From assembly GCF_900240975.1 (NCBI RefSeq), contig NZ_LT968775.1, positions 1,612,001 to 1,676,000 on the forward strand: a stretch of DNA of 64,000 nt. The letters run 5' to 3'. This stretch comes from Mycobacterium sp. 4858. Its GTDB lineage: Bacteria; Actinomycetota; Actinomycetes; Mycobacteriales; Mycobacteriaceae. The notes beneath the pieces were generated by a model. That model did no database searches. It saw nothing but the letters and a program-made list of their open reading frames with translations, and was not told where the DNA came from. This document shows, piece after piece, positions 19,452 through 28,096 of the stretch. Each line of letters opens with the position of its first letter. The first letter of the stretch is position 1. The position numbers were made by a program, and so were the translations under genes.

Positions 19452-19799
19452 CCCACACCATCCACGGTCCCGGCATCGGGGCGACGGTCTCGGGCGCGGG
19501 GCGCCGAAGCAGCGCCTGTCCGGACCGAGTCAATTCCCAAAGTCTGTTATCCGCGCCAAATGCGTGCCAAAGGTATGAATTCTCTCGATTTAATAAACTT
19601 CAGGCTATATGGACGAGGCGTTGCATTCACAAGATCGAAACAAATACATCATGAATTCATATTAATTCTCGGTGTCCGCAGCCCGCACGCCACAACAACC
19701 CGGCAGTGGCCTCCACCGCGTTGTCGCAAGGTCGTCCGACGACCGCTCACCACGACCCAGGATGGTCGAAAAGGCACCGTCCCTGGGGGCGCCGCCGGT
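19452..19799. other. AT-rich non-coding stretch 3' of the tRNA, possible integration scar
   Basis: 348 bases without a supportable gene. About 19535-19680 is strikingly A+T-rich for this genome (for example CGATTTAATAAAC and TTCATATTAATTC), and GAATTC occurs twice. tRNA 3' ends are common integration sites. I found no second copy of the tRNA end, no integrase and no recognisable gene remnant, so an old insertion is only a suggestion. Confidence 0.45.
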
Positions 19800-19994
19800 T
19801 CAGTCGCCGAACGATCGAGTGACGCAAATCTGGTCTGACGCAGCGACATTCACTTGCGTTGGATCGTTGACGAGGGAGTCGCCGGCGAGCCGGAGGAGCC
19901 AATTCGGCTCGCCACAGCCGACACCGCAGCCGCCCATGAGCACGGCGGTGACAGAGAGGATTAATGCGAGAACGAATCTCTTCAGACCCGCCAT
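19800..19994 (-). CDS. Small putative lipoprotein
   Basis: 64 residues. The N-terminus (MAGLKRFVLALILSVTAVL) is followed by the lipobox LMGGC, so the protein should be lipid-modified at Cys23 and anchored outside the membrane. The mature part is about 42 residues with two further cysteines and no known domain. The ATG at 19992-19994 is chosen because AAGGGG lies about 7 bases upstream and it gives a proper signal peptide; the frame is open further upstream. It is divergent from the cyclase gene. A short gene of unknown function. Confidence 0.55.
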   Translation of the reverse strand: MAGLKRFVLALILSVTAVLMGGCGVGCGEPNWLLRLAGDSLVNDPTQVNVAASDQICVTRSFGD

Positions 19995-20091
19995 CCAGCA
20001 CCCCTTAGTCGAGGCGAACACGCGTCTAACAGCCCTGTCGAACAGGTGCTGAATAACCAAACCGAACAATCCGCAAACCCGATTACAACCC

Positions 20092-20110
20092 GATAACAAG
20101 AACAGTTATC
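20092..20110. promoter_or_regulatory. Inverted repeat GATAAC-N7-GTTATC upstream of cya
   Basis: Perfect 6-bp arms separated by AAGAACA in an A+T-rich stretch, about 84 bases before the cyclase GTG and 98 bases before the divergent lipoprotein ATG. It could be an operator serving either gene. I do not recognise the regulator. Confidence 0.4.
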
Positions 20111-20181
20111 AGACTCGGAACTTACGGGGGCGAAAACGCCGGATTTCATGAAGACGTCCGGCGACTGCGCTGCTCAGCGGT

Positions 20182-20187
20182 TACGCT
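20182..20187 (+). promoter_or_regulatory. -10 element of cya (TACGCT)
   Basis: TACGCT (TAnnnT form) ends 6 bases before the GTG at 20194, with no ribosome site between. This fits a leaderless transcript. Confidence 0.55.
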
Positions 20188-20193
20188 TTGAAC

Positions 20194-21522
20194 GTGGCGG
20201 CTAGGAAGTGCGGCGCCCCACCCGTGTCGGACGGCTCGTCGAGAAGCCCGGACTGCGTAGCCGCGGTGCGGGCGCAGACGCGCGACCGCAACCAGCATTA
20301 CGCCGCGAGCGCCGCGCGCCGCGCCAGAATCCTCACCATCACCTCATGGCTCGCCGTGACGGTGAGCGCGAGCTTCGTGCTGGTGCAGATTCTCAGCGGG
20401 GCCTGGTTGTGGCAGGTGAGTTCGATCAACGTCATCGGCGCGATGGTCTTCGCGATGGTCCCGTGGCTGCAGCGCTTCGGCGAACTGGTCGCGCCGCTCA
20501 CCTTTCTGGGCGCGGCCTACGTGTCCGTCTTCGCCAGCTGCGTGGACGTCGGCACCGGGTCGGGAGCTCAGTTCTTCTTCCTGGTGGGCGCCTGCATCGT
20601 CGTGCTGTTGCTCGGAATCGAACACATCATCTTGGCCTCGGCGCTGGCCGCTGTCGCCGCCGGCCTGATCGTCGCCGTCGAGTTCCTGGTCCCCCGCGAC
20701 ACCGGGCTGCAGCCGGCCTGGGTCCAGTCGACCGGTTTCATCGTGACCGCGGTCTCCAGCGTCGTGATGGTGGTCGTGACGGTGTGGTTCGCCCTTCGCG
20801 ACACCGCTCGCGCCGAGGCCGTGATGGAAGCGCAGTACGAGCGCTCGGAGGCGCTGCTGGCAAACATGTTGCCCGCCAGCATCGCCGAGCGGCTCAAGGA
20901 GCCGGACCGCGGCATCATCGCCGACAAGTTCGACGTCGCCTCCGTGCTGTTCGCCGATATCGTCGGGTTCACCGAGCGGGCCAGCGGCGCGGCGCCGGCC
21001 GACCTCGTGCGCTTCCTCGACCGGCTCTACAGCGCCTTCGACGCCCTGGTGGACAAGCACGGCCTGGAGAAGATCAAAGTCAGCGGCGACTCCTACATGG
21101 TGGTCAGCGGGGTCCCGCGGGCCCGACCGGACCATGCGCAGGCCCTGGCGGACTTCGCGCTCGACATGGCCAATGTCGCGGCCCGGCTGAAGGATCCGCA
21201 CGGCAATGCGGTCCCGCTGCGGGTGGGCATGGCGTGCGGGCCGGTGGTTGCCGGTGTCGTGGGTTCGCGGCGCTTCTTCTACGACGTGTGGGGCGACGCG
21301 GTCAACGTCGCGTCCCGGATGGAATCCACCGACTCGGTGGGCCGAATTCAGGTGCCCGAGGCCATGTACGAGCGCCTCAAGGACGAATTCGTGCTGCAGG
21401 AGCGCGGCCACATCGACGTCAAAGGCAAAGGCCTGATGCGCACCTGGTACCTGATCGGTCGCAAGGCGACCGACGAGTCGGCCGATCTGCTGGCCGAGGA
21501 TTCGCGTACGGCCCACGTGTAG
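20194..21522 (+). CDS. cya: Membrane-bound class III adenylyl cyclase (Rv1625c-like)
   Basis: 442 residues. A cytoplasmic N-terminus of about 45 residues is followed by six membrane helices (about 48-210), a short helical linker, and one catalytic class III domain (about 240-425). All key residues are visible: metal Asp in FADIVGF, Lys and Asp in KVSGDSYM, and Asp-Asn-Arg in WGDAVNVASRME. It works as a homodimer at the inner membrane and makes cAMP from ATP, resembling half of a mammalian cyclase. The GTG at 20194 is chosen because M. tuberculosis similarity starts there (MAARKCGAPP) and a -10 lies 6 bases upstream. A TTG two codons earlier is unlikely. Confidence 0.95.
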   Translation: MAARKCGAPPVSDGSSRSPDCVAAVRAQTRDRNQHYAASAARRARILTITSWLAVTVSASFVLVQILSGAWLWQVSSINVIGAMVFAMVPWLQRFGELVAPLTFLGAAYVSVFASCVDVGTGSGAQFFFLVGACIVVLLLGIEHIILASALAAVAAGLIVAVEFLVPRDTGLQPAWVQSTGFIVTAVSSVVMVVVTVWFALRDTARAEAVMEAQYERSEALLANMLPASIAERLKEPDRGIIADKFDVASVLFADIVGFTERASGAAPADLVRFLDRLYSAFDALVDKHGLEKIKVSGDSYMVVSGVPRARPDHAQALADFALDMANVAARLKDPHGNAVPLRVGMACGPVVAGVVGSRRFFYDVWGDAVNVASRMESTDSVGRIQVPEAMYERLKDEFVLQERGHIDVKGKGLMRTWYLIGRKATDESADLLAEDSRTAHV

Positions 21523-21569
21523 CCCAAAGTGCCCTATACCGAGGGCGGCGTTTGTGTCACACTGCGGCC

Positions 21570-22148
21570 ATGCAAACCACACCTGGATCTCTGCCCGCTC
21601 CAAGTTTGTTGCCGCATCTGTGGAAATCGACCCTGCTATCGGGAATCCTGTCGCTCGCCCTCGGCGTGCTGGTGCTGGCGTGGCCCGGAATCTCCATCGT
21701 GGTCGCCGCGGTCGCATTCGGCGTTTACCTGTTGATCACCGGCGCCGCACAGGTGTTCTTCGCTTTCAGCCTGCATGTCTCGGCGGGAAGCCGGATCCTG
21801 TTGTTCATCAGCGGCGCCGCGTCACTCATCCTGGCGTTGTTGGCGTTTCGCCATTTCGGTCAGGGTTACGCAATCCTGTTGCTGGCCATCTGGATTGGGA
21901 TCGGATTCATCTTTCGCGGCGTGGGCACGACGATTTCGGCCATCCAGGATCCGCTTCTGCCGGGTCGGGGATGGGCCATCTTCATCGGCATCATCAGCCT
22001 GCTGGCCGGCATCGTCGTCCTCGCGTCGCCGCTGGAATCCATTGTGACGCTGGCGCTCGTGGTCGGGGTCTGGTTCGTGGTCCTCGGCATCTTCGAGATC
22101 GTGTCGTCGTTCAGCATCCGGAAAGCCTCCAAGGCCCTGACCGGCTGA
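21570..22148 (+). CDS. HdeD/DUF308-family membrane protein (Rv1624c-like)
   Basis: 192 residues, almost entirely six membrane helices arranged as three repeated helix pairs, as in HdeD-like proteins. Some DUF308 members help acid resistance in enterobacteria; here the function is unknown. The same gene sits between the cyclase and cydA in M. tuberculosis. The start is the ATG at 21570, and no strong ribosome site precedes it. Confidence 0.85.
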   Translation: MQTTPGSLPAPSLLPHLWKSTLLSGILSLALGVLVLAWPGISIVVAAVAFGVYLLITGAAQVFFAFSLHVSAGSRILLFISGAASLILALLAFRHFGQGYAILLLAIWIGIGFIFRGVGTTISAIQDPLLPGRGWAIFIGIISLLAGIVVLASPLESIVTLALVVGVWFVVLGIFEIVSSFSIRKASKALTG

Positions 22149-22177
22149 CGCCCCTTGGTCGCGCCGCCCCGACCCTT

Positions 22178-22196
22178 CTACTACACTGCGTAGTAG
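22178..22196. promoter_or_regulatory. 19-bp palindrome upstream of cydA, BlaI/CopY-like operator
   Basis: CTACTAC-ACTGC-GTAGTAG has perfect 7-bp arms and ends 35 bases before the cydA ATG. The TACTAC...GTAGTA halves resemble the sites bound by BlaI/CopY-type winged-helix repressors in mycobacteria. This suggests direct transcriptional control of the cytochrome bd operon; the regulator itself is not in the window. Confidence 0.65.
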
Positions 22197-22231
22197 CCGT
22201 GCGTACGGCCACGCAGTCCTGGGAGTGACAG

Positions 22232-23704
22232 ATGAATGTCGTCGATATTTCTCGGTGGCAGTTCGGTATCACTACCGTCTACCACTTCATCTTCGTGCCG
22301 CTCACCATCGGTTTGGCGCCCCTGCTCGCCGTCATGCAGACGGTGTGGGTCGCCACGGGCAACACCGCGTGGTATCGCCTCACCAAGTTCTTCGGCAAGC
22401 TGTTCTTGATCAACTTCGCCATCGGCGTGGCGACGGGGATCGTCCAGGAATTCCAGTTCGGCATGAACTGGAGCGAGTATTCGCGGTTTGTCGGCGACAT
22501 CTTCGGCGCGCCGCTGGCCATGGAAGGCTTGTTCGCCTTCTTCTTCGAGTCCACCTTCATCGGGCTGTGGATCTTCGGCTGGGATCGGCTGCCGAAGCTG
22601 ATCCACCTGGCCTGCATCTGGATCGTCGCAATCGGTGTCAACATGTCCGCGTTCTTCATCATCGTGGCGAACTCGTTCATGCAGCACCCGGTCGGCGCGC
22701 ACTACAACCCGGTTACGCACCGCGCCGAGCTGGACAGCATCGGCGCGCTGCTGGGCAACAACACTGCGCGGTGGGCGTTTACCCACACCGTCAGCGGCGC
22801 GTTGCTGACCGCTGCGACGTTCGTTGCCGCCGTCAGCGCGTGGTTCCTGGTCCGCTCCCGCCGCCCGGAGACCGCCACCCCCGCCGGTGAATCGGATGCC
22901 CGCACCATGTTTCGCCCGGCGGCCATCCTGGGCTGCTGGGTGGTGCTGCTCGCGGCCGTCGGCCTGTTCTTCACCGGCGACCGCCAGGGCAAGCTGATGT
23001 TCGTTCAGCAACCGATGAAGATGGCTTCCGCGGAATCGTTGTGCAGCACCCAAACCGATCCCGACTTCTCGATTCTGACCGTGGGCACGCACAACAACTG
23101 CGACAGCATCACCCGCGTGATCGAGGTCCCCTACGTGCTGCCGTTCCTCGCCGAGGGCCGCACCAGCGACGTCACGTTGCAGGGCGTGCGCAACATCCAG
23201 CAGGACTTCGAGTATCGGTTCGGCCCGAACGACTACCGGCCCAACCTGTTCGTGACCTACTGGTCGTTCCGCGCCATGATCGGGTTCCTCGCCGTTCCGG
23301 TCTTGTTCGCGCTCGCGGCGCTGTGGTTCACCCGCGGCGGGCGGGTGCCCGGCCAACGATGGTTCTCCTGGCTGGCGCTGCCGACGATTCCCACGCCGTT
23401 CCTGGCGAACATCTCCGGGTGGGTGTTCACCGAGATGGGGCGGCAACCCTGGATCGTCGCGCCCAATCCCACCGGCGACCAACAGGTTCGGTTCACCGTC
23501 CATGAGGCCGTCTCGCAGCATGCGCCCGGCATGGTCATCACCTCCCTGGTGACGTTCACCCTCGTGTATGCGGTGCTGGCGGTCATCTGGTTCTGGCTGC
23601 TCAAGCGGTATGTCACCGAAGGGCCGCGGGAACACGACGCCGAACCGGCTCCGCCGCCCGCACCCGGCGAGGACGAGGTGGCGCCGCTTTCGTTCGCCTA
23701 CTAG
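22232..23704 (+). CDS. cydA: Cytochrome bd ubiquinol/menaquinol oxidase subunit I
   Basis: 490 residues with about nine membrane helices. The expected heme ligands are visible: His in the first helix (VYHFIF), His in FTHTVSG and Met in GWVFTEMGRQPW; the last also carries the GRQPW quinol-oxidase signature. The Q-loop lies between these. The subunit oxidises menaquinol and, with CydB, reduces oxygen to water. Cytochrome bd supports respiration at low oxygen and when the bc1-aa3 branch is inhibited. A GGGAG ribosome site lies 7 bases before the ATG. First gene of cydA-cydB-cydD-cydC. Confidence 0.97.
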   Translation: MNVVDISRWQFGITTVYHFIFVPLTIGLAPLLAVMQTVWVATGNTAWYRLTKFFGKLFLINFAIGVATGIVQEFQFGMNWSEYSRFVGDIFGAPLAMEGLFAFFFESTFIGLWIFGWDRLPKLIHLACIWIVAIGVNMSAFFIIVANSFMQHPVGAHYNPVTHRAELDSIGALLGNNTARWAFTHTVSGALLTAATFVAAVSAWFLVRSRRPETATPAGESDARTMFRPAAILGCWVVLLAAVGLFFTGDRQGKLMFVQQPMKMASAESLCSTQTDPDFSILTVGTHNNCDSITRVIEVPYVLPFLAEGRTSDVTLQGVRNIQQDFEYRFGPNDYRPNLFVTYWSFRAMIGFLAVPVLFALAALWFTRGGRVPGQRWFSWLALPTIPTPFLANISGWVFTEMGRQPWIVAPNPTGDQQVRFTVHEAVSQHAPGMVITSLVTFTLVYAVLAVIWFWLLKRYVTEGPREHDAEPAPPPAPGEDEVAPLSFAY

Positions 23705-23737
23705 GCGCCGGCTCACGAACTAGAAAGGAGCTGACCG

Positions 23738-24778
23738 ATGGGACTGCAGGAGTTGTGGTTCTGCATCATCGGATTGCTGTTCCTCGGTTTCTTCGTCCTG
23801 GAAGGCTTCGACTTCGGCGTCGGCATGCTGATGGAACCGCTCGCCCGCGTCGGCATCGGTGAGGCCGAGCCCATCCGGCGAACGGCGCTGAACACCATCG
23901 GCCCCATCTGGGACGGCAACGAGGTGTGGCTGATCGTGGGCGGCGCCGCCATGTTCGCCGCCTTTCCCGGCTGGTACGCCACGGTGTTCTCCACGCTGTA
24001 CCTGCCGCTGCTGGCCATCCTGTTCGGGATGATCCTGCGCGCCGTGGCCATCGAGTGGCGCGGGAAGGTCGACGACACAAAATGGCGGGGCTGGGCGGAT
24101 TTCGGCATCGCCGCCGGTTCCTGGCTGCCCGCCGTGTTGTGGGGTGTGGCGTTCGCGATCCTGGTTCGCGGACTCCCCGTGGACGGCGCCGGCAAGATCG
24201 ACCTGTCGATCGCCGACGTGCTCAATCCCTACACGCTGCTGGGCGGCCTGGCCACCGCCGGGCTGTTCCTGCTTTACGGTGCGGTCTTCATCTCCCTGAA
24301 GACCTCCGGCGCCATCCGTGACGACGCCCACCGGCTGGCGGTGTGGCTGTCGCTTCCGGTGACCGGACTGGTTGCGGGCTTTGGCATCTGGACACAACTG
24401 GCCCACGGCAAGGACTGGACCTGGCTGGTGCTCGCGGTCGCCGTGGTGGCGCAGCTGGCGGCCGTGCTGCTGGTGTGGCGGCGCGTCTCCGACGGCTGGG
24501 CGTTCACGTGCACGGCGATCGTCGTCGGGTCGGTGGTGATCCTGCTGTTCGGCGCGCTCTACCCCAACCTGGTGCCCTCGACACTGAACCCGCAGTGGAG
24601 CCTGACGATCCACAACGCCTCGTCGACGCCCTACACCCTCAAGGTCATGACGTGGGTCACCGCGTTCATGGCGCCGCTGACGGTGGTGTACCAGGCCTGG
24701 ACGTATTGGGTGTTCCGGCAACGGATCTCGGCGGACCGGATACCGCCGTCGATCGGCCTGACGAGGCACGTGTCCTGA
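23738..24778 (+). CDS. cydB: Cytochrome bd oxidase subunit II
   Basis: 346 residues with eight or nine membrane helices. The family motifs LEGFDFGVGML near the N-terminus and GPIWDGNEVWLI about 40 residues later are intact. It forms the heterodimer with CydA that holds hemes b558, b595 and d. The ATG follows a clear AGGAG. The stop overlaps the probable first codon of cydD, consistent with one polycistronic message. Confidence 0.97.
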   Translation: MGLQELWFCIIGLLFLGFFVLEGFDFGVGMLMEPLARVGIGEAEPIRRTALNTIGPIWDGNEVWLIVGGAAMFAAFPGWYATVFSTLYLPLLAILFGMILRAVAIEWRGKVDDTKWRGWADFGIAAGSWLPAVLWGVAFAILVRGLPVDGAGKIDLSIADVLNPYTLLGGLATAGLFLLYGAVFISLKTSGAIRDDAHRLAVWLSLPVTGLVAGFGIWTQLAHGKDWTWLVLAVAVVAQLAAVLLVWRRVSDGWAFTCTAIVVGSVVILLFGALYPNLVPSTLNPQWSLTIHNASSTPYTLKVMTWVTAFMAPLTVVYQAWTYWVFRQRISADRIPPSIGLTRHVS

Positions 24779-26472
24779 CCGCAACGAACTCGCCGCCCGG
24801 ATCAAGATCGAGAGCGCGGGGGCCCCTGGACCCGCGACTGTGGCGGGCATCGAGCGCGTTGCGGCGCCACCTGGGCGCAACGGTCTGCTGCGGAGTGGTG
24901 ATCTCCGGCTGCGCGATCGGCTCGGCGGTCGTGCTGGCGGGCGTGGTCGCCCGCGCCGTGCGCGACCATGCGGCGCACGGCCTGCGGGCCTGGCTCGGGC
25001 CGCTGTCGATCCTGTTGGCGCTGTGGACCGTTCGCACGCTGGCGCAGTGGCTTCAGGGCCGCCTGGGCCAACGGGGCGCGAGCGCGGTCATCGCCGAGCT
25101 GTCCGGTCAGGTGCTGACCGCGGTGACGGCCCGGCAGCCCGGTGAGCTCGCCGCCCAACGCGACGAGGCCGCGGTGGTGGTCACCCGAGGTCTCGACGGC
25201 CTGCGTCCCTACTTCACCGGCTACCTCCCCACGTTGTTGCTCGCCGCAATCCTGACCCCGGCGACCGTCGCCGTCATCGCGTTCTACGACCTGAGGTCCA
25301 CGGTGATCGTGGCCATCACCCTGCCGCTCATACCGATCTTCATGGTGCTCATCGGCCTGGCCACCGCCGACCGGTCCGCGGCCGCCCTGGCCGCCATGAC
25401 GACGCTGCAGGGGCGGCTGCTCGACCTCATCGCCGGTATCCCCACGCTGCGGGCGCTGGGACGCGTCCGGGGCCCGGAACGGCGCATCGCCGAACTGGCC
25501 GCCGCGCATCGCCGCTCGGCGATGGCGACACTGCGGATCGCCTTCCTGTCGGCGCTGGTGCTGGAACTGCTGGCGACGCTGGGCGTGGCGCTGATCGCGG
25601 TGGGGATCGGGTTCCGCCTGGTGTTCGGCGAGATGACGTTGGCGACGGGCCTCACGGTGCTGTTGCTGGCACCCGACGTCTACTGGCCGCTGCGCCGGAT
25701 CGGTGTGGAATTCCATGCCGCGCAGGACGGAAGGACCGCCGCCGACAAGGCCTTCGCCCTCATCGGCGAGCCGGCTCCCCCGCGGGCCCAGGGCCGGACG
25801 GTCACCGCCCGAGGCGCGGAGATCGGTCTCGACGGGCTCAGCGTCGCCGGCCGTGACGGCCATGCGCCCCACGACCTCACCGCGGTCATCGCACCCGGCT
25901 CGGTGACGGTGCTGACCGGACGCAACGGCGCGGGCAAGAGCACGACCCTGCAGGCGATCACCGGGGTCACCGCGCCGACGTGCGGCCGCGTGACCGTGGC
26001 CGGAGTCGACGTCGCCGACCTCGAGCCCGGCGCGTGGTGGCGGCAGCTGTCCTGGCTTCCGCAGCGCCCCGCACTGGTTCCGGGCACCGTCCGGGACAAC
26101 CTGGTGCTGTTCGGCAATCTCGACGACCTTGAGACGGCTTGCGCGGCATCCGGTTTCGACGCGGTGCTGGGTGACCTGCCCGACGGGCTGGACACCGTGC
26201 TCGGCCGGGGCGGCGTCGGCCTGTCCCTGGGACAGCGGCAACGGCTCGGGCTCGCCCGCGCACTCGGATCGTCGGCGGCAGTGCTGTTGCTCGACGAGCC
26301 CACCGCCCACCTGGACGCCCGGGCCGAGCAACGCGTGTTGCGAGCGATCGTGGAGCGCGCCCGGGCCGGCGCGACCGTCGTGGTCGTCGGTCACCGCGAA
26401 CCGGTTCTGGCCATCGGCGACCGGGTGGTCGAAGTGGTCGCCGACAGTGGGGTGCGTTATGCCCCGGTCTGA
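24775..26472 (+). CDS. cydD: Thiol reductant ABC exporter subunit CydD (start uncertain)
   Basis: About 565 residues: six membrane helices (about 30-330) and an ATPase domain with Walker A GRNGAGKST, signature LSLGQRQR and Walker B LLLDEP. CydDC exports cysteine/glutathione-type reductant needed to assemble cytochrome bd. No ATG, GTG or TTG is available at the expected N-terminus. A CTG at 24775, overlapping the cydB TGA and about 9 bases after GAGG, is the best candidate and leaves the conserved segment DPRLWRASSALRRH intact. The next canonical starts fall inside the first helix region. The product call is firm; the first codon is not. Confidence 0.88.
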   Translation: MTATNSPPGSRSRARGPLDPRLWRASSALRRHLGATVCCGVVISGCAIGSAVVLAGVVARAVRDHAAHGLRAWLGPLSILLALWTVRTLAQWLQGRLGQRGASAVIAELSGQVLTAVTARQPGELAAQRDEAAVVVTRGLDGLRPYFTGYLPTLLLAAILTPATVAVIAFYDLRSTVIVAITLPLIPIFMVLIGLATADRSAAALAAMTTLQGRLLDLIAGIPTLRALGRVRGPERRIAELAAAHRRSAMATLRIAFLSALVLELLATLGVALIAVGIGFRLVFGEMTLATGLTVLLLAPDVYWPLRRIGVEFHAAQDGRTAADKAFALIGEPAPPRAQGRTVTARGAEIGLDGLSVAGRDGHAPHDLTAVIAPGSVTVLTGRNGAGKSTTLQAITGVTAPTCGRVTVAGVDVADLEPGAWWRQLSWLPQRPALVPGTVRDNLVLFGNLDDLETACAASGFDAVLGDLPDGLDTVLGRGGVGLSLGQRQRLGLARALGSSAAVLLLDEPTAHLDARAEQRVLRAIVERARAGATVVVVGHREPVLAIGDRVVEVVADSGVRYAPV

Positions 26473-28096
26473 TCCGCTGTTGGCGGCCGCGCCGCTGCTG
26501 CGGCCCCGGCTCCTCCGCATCGTGGGGGCGATCGCGCTGGGTGTGCTGTCACTGGGCAGCGCGCTGGCGCTGGCCGGCGTCTCGGCGTGGCTCATCACGC
26601 GGGCCTGGCAGATGCCGCCGGTGGTCGACCTGTCGGTCGCGGCCGTCGCGGTGCGCGCGTTCGCGATTTCGCGGGGCGTGTTGCACTACTGCGAGCGGCT
26701 GGTCACCCACGACACCGCGCTGCGCGCGGCCGGCACCGCCCGGGCGGGGATCTACCAGCGGCTGGCCCAGGGGCCCGCGGCGGCCGCCGTTCGTCTGCAC
26801 AGCGGCGAGCTCGTCACCCGAGTGGGCTCCGACGTCGAAGAACTGGCCAACGTGCTGGTGCGTGCCGTGGTGCCGATCGGCGTCGCGGTGGTACTGGCCG
26901 TGGCGGCAACCGCGGTGATCGCGGCCATCTCGCTACCGGCCGCTGTGGTGTTGGCGATCAGCCTGCTGGTCGCGGGCTTCGCCGCTCCGCGACTCGCGGG
27001 CAAGGCCGCGGCGAGCCAGGAAAGCCTTGCGCGGCAGCAGCATTCCCAGCGCGACACCTCGGCGATGATCGCGCTGGAACACGCGCCCGAGCTCCGCGTC
27101 GCCGGCCTGCTGCCCCGCGTCATCGCCGAATCGCAACGCCGCCAACGCGCATGGGGGGCGGCGCTCGACGCCGCCGCCAGGCCGGCCGCCCTGGCCGAAG
27201 CCGCGCCCACAGCGGCGATCGGGGCGAGCGTGCTGGGCGCGGTGGTCGCCGGCATCGGCCTGGCCCCCTCGGTCGCACCCACCACGCTGGCCGTCCTGAT
27301 GTTGTTGCCGCTGTCCGCATTCGAGGCGATGACCCCGCTACCGGCCGCCGCCATCCAGTTGACGCGGTCGCGCATCGCCGCGCGCCGGCTGCTCGACCTC
27401 ACGGCGGGCGACCTCCCGCAGCAGCCCGAATCGGCCGCGGCCCCGCCGGAACCCGCGGCCGTGTTGGCCGCCGACATCCACGCCGGGCACGCCGGAGCCG
27501 CCCGCTCGAACCGCATCACCCTGGAGCTCCCCCCGGGCGCCCGGCTGGCCGTCACCGGTCCCAGCGGGTCCGGCAAAACCACGCTGTTGATGACGCTGGC
27601 CGGGCTGCTGTCCCCGCTGGAGGGACGGGTGACCCTCGGCGGCACCGACGTGACGGACTTCCGGGAAGAGGACTTACGCGGCGCGGTCGGATTTTTCGCC
27701 GAGGACGCGCACGTCTTCGCCACGACGGTCCGGGACAACCTGCTGGTCGCCCGCGGAGACTGCGCGGACGCCGAACTGGGGGTCGCGCTCGATGCGGTCG
27801 GGCTCGGCGCCTGGCTCGCCGGTTTGCCCGACGGCCTGTCGACGGTGTTGACCGGTGGCGCGCAGGCCCTTTCGGGCGGTCAGCGCAGGAGGCTGCTGCT
27901 GGCGCGGGCGCTCCTCGCGCCCGCCCGGATCGTGCTGCTCGACGAGCCCACCGAACACCTGGACGCCGTCGACGCCGAACCGATTCTGCGCGACCTGCTG
28001 GGCCCCGGTTCCGCGCTGATGCCCGCGGACCGGACCGTGGTGGTGGCTACCCACCACCTACCCGACGACATTGGCTGTCGCGAACTACGAATTTGA
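26459..28096 (+). CDS. cydC: Thiol reductant ABC exporter subunit CydC
   Basis: 545 residues: six membrane helices (about 20-310) and an ATPase with Walker A GPSGSGKTT, signature LSGGQRRR and Walker B VLLDEPTEHLD. It pairs with CydD as a heterodimeric exporter. The ATG overlaps the 3' end of cydD by 14 bases. In M. tuberculosis the gene names cydC/cydD follow the same order. The 3' end overlaps the convergent isomerase-like gene by 12 bases. Confidence 0.94.
   Translation: MPRSDPLLAAAPLLRPRLLRIVGAIALGVLSLGSALALAGVSAWLITRAWQMPPVVDLSVAAVAVRAFAISRGVLHYCERLVTHDTALRAAGTARAGIYQRLAQGPAAAAVRLHSGELVTRVGSDVEELANVLVRAVVPIGVAVVLAVAATAVIAAISLPAAVVLAISLLVAGFAAPRLAGKAAASQESLARQQHSQRDTSAMIALEHAPELRVAGLLPRVIAESQRRQRAWGAALDAAARPAALAEAAPTAAIGASVLGAVVAGIGLAPSVAPTTLAVLMLLPLSAFEAMTPLPAAAIQLTRSRIAARRLLDLTAGDLPQQPESAAAPPEPAAVLAADIHAGHAGAARSNRITLELPPGARLAVTGPSGSGKTTLLMTLAGLLSPLEGRVTLGGTDVTDFREEDLRGAVGFFAEDAHVFATTVRDNLLVARGDCADAELGVALDAVGLGAWLAGLPDGLSTVLTGGAQALSGGQRRRLLLARALLAPARIVLLDEPTEHLDAVDAEPILRDLLGPGSALMPADRTVVVATHHLPDDIGCRELRI

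Noticed and set aside
19649..19849. 66-codon minus-strand frame between tRNA and lipoprotein gene
   Set aside because: No ribosome site, no domain, and it spans a compositional boundary; not supportable as a gene.
19375..20193. Intact prophage or integrative element at the tRNA
   Set aside because: No integrase, no repeated tRNA end and no phage gene; only an AT-rich scar is visible.
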